From Gymnothorax reevesii (taxonomy: Eukaryota > Chordata > Actinopteri > Anguilliformes > Muraenidae), in contig CM056587.1 of NCBI GenBank assembly GCA_029721435.1, positions 12,545,167-12,609,166 on the forward strand: a stretch of DNA of 64,000 nucleotides, read 5' to 3'. The translations under genes and the position numbers were made by a program. Below the pieces are notes generated by a model that saw only the letters and a list, made by a program, of their open reading frames with translations, did not search any database and was not told where the DNA came from. This document shows, piece after piece, positions 52,101 to 58,100 of the stretch; positions within the stretch are counted from its first letter, which is position 1, and the number at the start of each line of letters is the position of its first letter.

Positions 52101-55100
52101 TTCAGTCTCTGTGACACATATCCTGAACTATAAAGCCTTAAATAGGGTCATGCGCAGCAGGCAAGGATGGGCATTATTTTGCATTTGCATGTGGGATGCT
52201 TTTTTTTTTTACCAGCAGGTTGGGCATTTTCATTTTGGTCATAATTTCATCAATCACATGCAGACTCAGAATGAATCAAAGCCAGGCCACGTTGAGCATT
52301 TCTATATTATAGAGAATGAAATGGAAGTAACAAACAAAGTATTCATTCTGATCTGTCAGTATGCATATTACTGAGGATTATTTTACTGTGCATGCATTTG
52401 TATGTGTGCAAGTGTGTGTGCATGTTTGTGTTTGCATTTGTGTACTGTATGTATGCGCTGTCGTGCATTCATCTGCCTATTCTCTGCTGAATGTCTTGTG
52501 CACCAGATATTTACTGTGCGATCGCAAACGGTTTTCCTACACAGCCAGTGAGGTTATTTTAATCATCCTTGTGCAGACAAATGCTGCTTTTATGTGGACT
52601 TTTTAATTGACTTTGGTCCCAGGAATTGACTATGCATGATATCTGTTCTTTTTAGGTTTTGCTTTTGACTGAAAGGTTTTACAGTTTTAACAAATATTTA
52701 TACATAGTAGTTGTTATTTGAATGTTTTAATTACAGACACCGGATATACTTGTGCATACCCTATACCTTCAAAACTCAGGTGATTCCACTTGTTATGGCA
52801 CAACTGATCCAAACGTTCTAAAAGAGTTCAAGAAGTTCATATTTAGGAAAATGATATGGAAAAAACATGATTTTGTTTACCACATTTTTCACCCAACACA
52901 CTCATATTAATTAAGGCAACTTAGTTCAAATTGTCACTTGTGTTACTTGCGTCTTTGCTTTTCTACATGAGAGTTGCTTGTTCAATCTTTGTTTAAGTCA
53001 GCAGAGTCTTTTAAATGTGCAAGAGCGCGTTGATGTGCAAGATTTTCCAGACGACACTGGAGCTGGGGCAATATTTACTGAGGCAACAGATACCCTTTTG
53101 TCTTTCTCTGTCTAGGTGAAACAAACTGGCTAATTGTGGCCACTGGTGTTGCTGAGTGCTACTATAATGCCACAGATCTTCCAGAAGGAGGGACCTTCAG
53201 GTTCAGAGTGGCCTGTGTCAACAAAGCTGGACAAGGGCCGTATAGCAACCTGTCTGAAAAAGTGTGCCTAGATACTACAGGTACAGAGTTTGTGTGCAGT
53301 CCACAAATATGAGAAAGCACGCATGAATATATATGCCAAACCTGACTGCAGTCTCTCAGCTTATGTGAGTGTTTGGACCAGAAAACACAAAGCTTTGGCT
53401 AATTATATAGACCTTTTGTGCCCTTGAATAGAATTGACTGTGCACATCCAGTCAGTCGGCAAAGTATTCCCACAGATGCCCTTAATGCACAAATAGCTTT
53501 TCACTGGATAAATTAGCACGCAGATGTATAAATTCTTACATTTCAGAGGAAACCAGACATATTGCAGTATATTCCTCTTTTTGTTTGAGTGTGCTGCACA
53601 CTTATTTTGGAGTAATGTGAAAGGAAAGTTTTCTGAAAGCTTTTGTGAAGAACTTGCCTGTTTGAATTTTTTTGGGCAAGAAAGTTTTTATTTCAAGCCT
53701 GTGTATGCACAGAGAGGACACTGCATTTGAGCTGTGGACACTACTGAGATTGAGCCTGCCATACATCCCCCTGTTTAATCTTTCCTTTGTAGAAAAGTGT
53801 CAATGTGTTAGAATATTATGAGTGTTTCTGGGCAGAAAGTGTACTTACCTTGTACTGACAATTCTGGTATCTTATAATAATCGTTATTACATAATAATGA
53901 TAATAATAATTATTATTATTATTTTTATGTTTATCAGTAGTAGTAGTAGTAGCATTACATTGTGTCTGTGAATTTCTTTTTCCCCACTTTGAGTTGACCA
54001 GTATAATAATGTGAATTACACAAAACATATTACGCTTCATTTGGATGTTTAATTTAGTGCATTTCACTCAGCATTCAAAATTGTCTGAAGAAGTTTCAAA
54101 TTTTTTTCTCTCATTTAGTTCCAGTCTCTAAAATTACCACTTGCTATGGCTGAAGCAAAGAACGCTAATAGATACAAATGAGGAATCAATCATTAGGACA
54201 ATCTGAAGACTTTATTGTACAATGGGAGTGACCTGATAAAGCATACGGCTCATCGCAAGGCGGATATGGTCATTGATAGTGACGGATCTAAGGTCAAAAT
54301 TTACATGACTGAACCTCCGCCCATATCCGCGCCCGACCGACCACTCATAGAATCGCGATTCATAGCGTCTACTTCCAAGTTGTGGACACAGGATTAGATA
54401 ACAATTTAGCAGCATTTTTTTAGTTCATTTCTTTTGCGAAGCGTCACAATGCTCATCGCATAGTGAGAAAACTAAATCAAATCGCGGTCGAGTTCGAATA
54501 CGATAGCGAGAACAACCCAGTATACAGTACAGTGCAAACGGCACCTCGCTGAGTCATATTGTAAATAAGTGATTTTCATTTAATTCTTAGTTTTATATTG
54601 TTTAAAAGATCATAATTACATCTCAGATAGTCCCTTCATCACTTACGTGCCGCAGGGGCTGAGGCTTTGTAGCCCCACCTGCGGCTGCATGCATCGGCAT
54701 AGCGAAGCTGGCCCTATTACCGGAAATGCGGGCGTCTACAAGAAATCCCCCCATTCATCTTATCTCCCAATTTCTGACAGTTTTGCGCTATATCAGGTCG
54801 CTCCTATTGGAACATATCACTTATGACCATTGAGGACAACATCAGACGCCCTCGACCATAGTTAATCAAGTCTATGCTATTTTGGTTTACGCTTTATGTT
54901 CAAGTGCACGTTAGACTTGAGGATAAATTTTAATTTAATTTTGTATAAGCAATAACTTCATCAGCGCTCAAACTTAAGTGGGAAGAAAACTTCCTTAAGT
55001 GCACAGCATAACAAACTATTAAATTCCTTAGGAGCTCCCAAGCCCTCTGGAGTTGTCGTTGTGAAGACCATCCCATCTCCCAAGCCTTCTGCTGGGACCT

Positions 55101-58100
55101 CAGAAGCAGACTTGACCATCGAACCCACAGTTCCCAGTGAGGCTCTGGAGCCTTCTGGTCCTCCAGTCCCGACATCCTCCGAGGATACCCCACCTCAAGA
55201 GCCTGGTCTCCTCGCCCCCACATCCACCCGCACTACACCACCCCCAGAGTCTGGTCCCCGAGTCCCCACACCCTCTCGCATTTCCCCACCTAGGGGCACC
55301 GCTGAGGAGGTGACTACATCAGAGCCCTTGGCACGCACCCCCACCCCCACTGCTGCTGCAACTCCTCCCCCATCCGCTGGCCCCTCCCCTCCCTCTCCAC
55401 ACACCATCACACCCGTCCAGATCTCCCCCACTGTCACCCCCACCAAGGCAAAAACCACATTAAACATCACAGTCACCACCACTTCCTCCCCTGCTCCGCC
55501 CACCGAATCCCCAGCACCTCCTGTCCAGTCCAAATCACAGAGCCCGGTCAGCATAGCTCCGCCCACATCTCAAACCACCCAAGTCTCCCCGCCCCCCTTA
55601 GTGTCCCCGCCCCCTGCCATCGGAAAGCCAATCTCCTCCGTGCCCCTTTACGTCCCTGCCACAACTGCCCCAGCCCTGCCGGCCGGCCCAGCACTCTCTC
55701 CTCCTGTCGTCCTGGTGACCAGCTTGAGCCCTGTGGGCGACGGCACAGCCACGCCCTCCCGCATGACCCCTACAGGTCGGGCCACACCCTCCGGTCGAAT
55801 TACGCCCTCAGGACGCAGGACTCCGAGTGGTAAGCCAGGGGAGAGCAGCTTACGCCAGGGTGTGCCCCAAAAACCCTACACCTTCATGGATGAAAAAGCC
55901 AGGTAATGCCCCACACCTGTACATACAGGTTCTACTCACTGCATGAAAGAGGGTGAAAAACAGATAATTGGTTTTTACTGCTCTCAGGCATCAATTTATC
56001 TATGGTCAAAAATTTGGGTCATTCACATCCTTACTGGGTAGGTGAAAATGTCATTTATGACTATGAACACAGTGTGCTGTTGTTGGAGTGCCTGTGTCTG
56101 GTCCCTCTCAAAGAAATGTTGACGCAACAGGTCCTTATAAGGAGTTTTTGTATACTATTTTAGTTTTGGTGCTTTTTTATTTATGAGATTAGCCTTTTGC
56201 AACTGCTGGCTTTAAGCTAGCCGATCGAGATGGCAGCAGTTCCAAACTGTTACATTATTCTTGTATTTGACCATCCACCCGAACCAAAGGTGGTCGGCAT
56301 TGGAACAGTGGTATCTTTGTTAACAGGGGGCGTTTTGGGGTCATCAGAGAGTGCAGGGAAAATGCCACAGGTAAGCTGTTCATGGCGAAGATCGTGCCTT
56401 ATGAACCGGACAGCAAGCAGACAGTGCTGCAGGAGTACGACATCCTGAAATCTCTGCACCACAGCCGCATCATGGCTCTGCACGAGGCCTACGTCACACC
56501 TCGCTACCTGGTGCTCATTTCAGAGTGCTGCCCAGGCAAGGAGGTTCTGTACAGCCTGATCGACAGGTTAGTGTGCGTGTGCGTGTATGCGTGTGTGTGT
56601 GTGTGTGTGTGTGGGTATCACATGAGCCTCGATTCCACCAAGCAGTCTGGATCAGTTCAGTTCCTTACATGTCAGAAAGCTTGTTCACTGTCAAAAGTTG
56701 TGGATTGTCCAAAAATGTGTGTTGATGAGATGTAGGAATTAGAACTGCCTGTTGAATGTTTGTCAAAGTGATTTAGGTCCTAGAACTGCTCATTTGATGT
56801 GTGATGATATATTTCCTGGAACTGCGTGTTGGACATGAGTTGATGTGATTTATTTTCGGGGACGGCCTGTCGCATGTGAGTTGATGTTATATATTTCCTG
56901 GAACTTTGTGTTGGATGTGAGTTGATGTGATGTATTTCCTGGAACTGCATATTGGACAAGAGTTGATGTGATTTATTTTCTGGAACTGCCTGTTAGGTGT
57001 GAGTTGATGTGATGTATTCTCTGGAACTACGTGCTGGATGTGATTTGATGTGATGAATTTCCTGGAACTGCGTGTTGGATGTTTGTCCGTGTGTTGCGTG
57101 GGGCTGCCTGTTGGATATGTGTTTGCATCCCCTGCTTCAAGATGTATGTTGAGTTCAAGAGTGACTCCTCCTTCTCCAGGTTCCGCTACTCCGAGGATGA
57201 CGTGGTGACATACCTGGTCCAGATCCTGCAGGGGTTAGACTATCTTCACAACCGCCGCATCCTGCATCTCGACATTAAGCCCGACAACATCATCATCACA
57301 CCCATGAACTCTGTCAAAATCATCGACTTTGGCAGCGCCCAGACCTTCAACCCGCTATTCCTCAAACAATTTGGCCGCCGTGTTGGGACCTTGGAGTTCA
57401 TGTGTAAGTGCAACTTATGATATCACATCCTTCATAGCCTTCATATCCTTCAGAGAGCTCATTCTGTGAAACACATTAGGTCTACACTGTACTAAGTTAA
57501 TAGCACATAAATAACAAATTCCACATAACAAACATATTTGTTAAATCTTATACATACGGTATAACAGACAAATTAACAAACAAACAAATCAATGAATAAA
57601 GATGATCACTTTACCTGCTCAGGTGTAATAAAGGTCATAAATTGCTGTTGATAATAATCTGATAAAATGAAGATTCGTATGTATGACTCACAAATGCAGA
57701 CAGAAGTCTTTATCTATCTTTCTGCCAGAATAATTATTTTGGAGTGGTACTATTAGAACAGATGCATTGTATTGTCAGTTTCTGTGTGTTCTAATGTTGC
57801 TCCCAGAATGAACAACTCTGTGTAGATCTGTGTGTGTGTGTGTGCGTGTGTGCGTGCGTGCGTGCGTGCGTGTGTGCGTACGTGCGTGTGCTTGTGCATA
57901 CATGTGCGTGTGTGTGTGGATGTGACCCTGACTGATGCAGATCTTACACAGGATTGCAGCAATAGTCTTGGCCAGAAAGTGCAATCAGCTCTTCCCAATT
58001 ATGTTGGGAAATAACTTGAATTAGAAGTATCTTAAAATATGGCAATAGGATATTAGATATAGCTATTGTGGGTTTGTTTACAAAGATGAGAGTTTGATGA

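Larger units (their letters stand above)
53281..55031 (+). other. Intron 32 (1.8 kb)
   Basis: GT-AG, phase 1. Contains an ATT/AAT microsatellite (about 53875-53935) and a 0.6-kb element with ~23-bp inverted ends (54220-54810). Confidence 0.8.
56567..57179 (+). other. Intron 34 (613 bp)
   Basis: GT-AG, phase 2. A (GT)n tract sits just after the donor (56574-56612), followed by a 41-bp minisatellite (56720-57085). Confidence 0.8.

Noticed and set aside
56370..56375. GTAAGC splice donor after ACAG in kinase 2 (56371)
   Set aside because: The frame and kinase homology ([11 protein letters not shown]) run straight through it, so it is not used in the main transcript.
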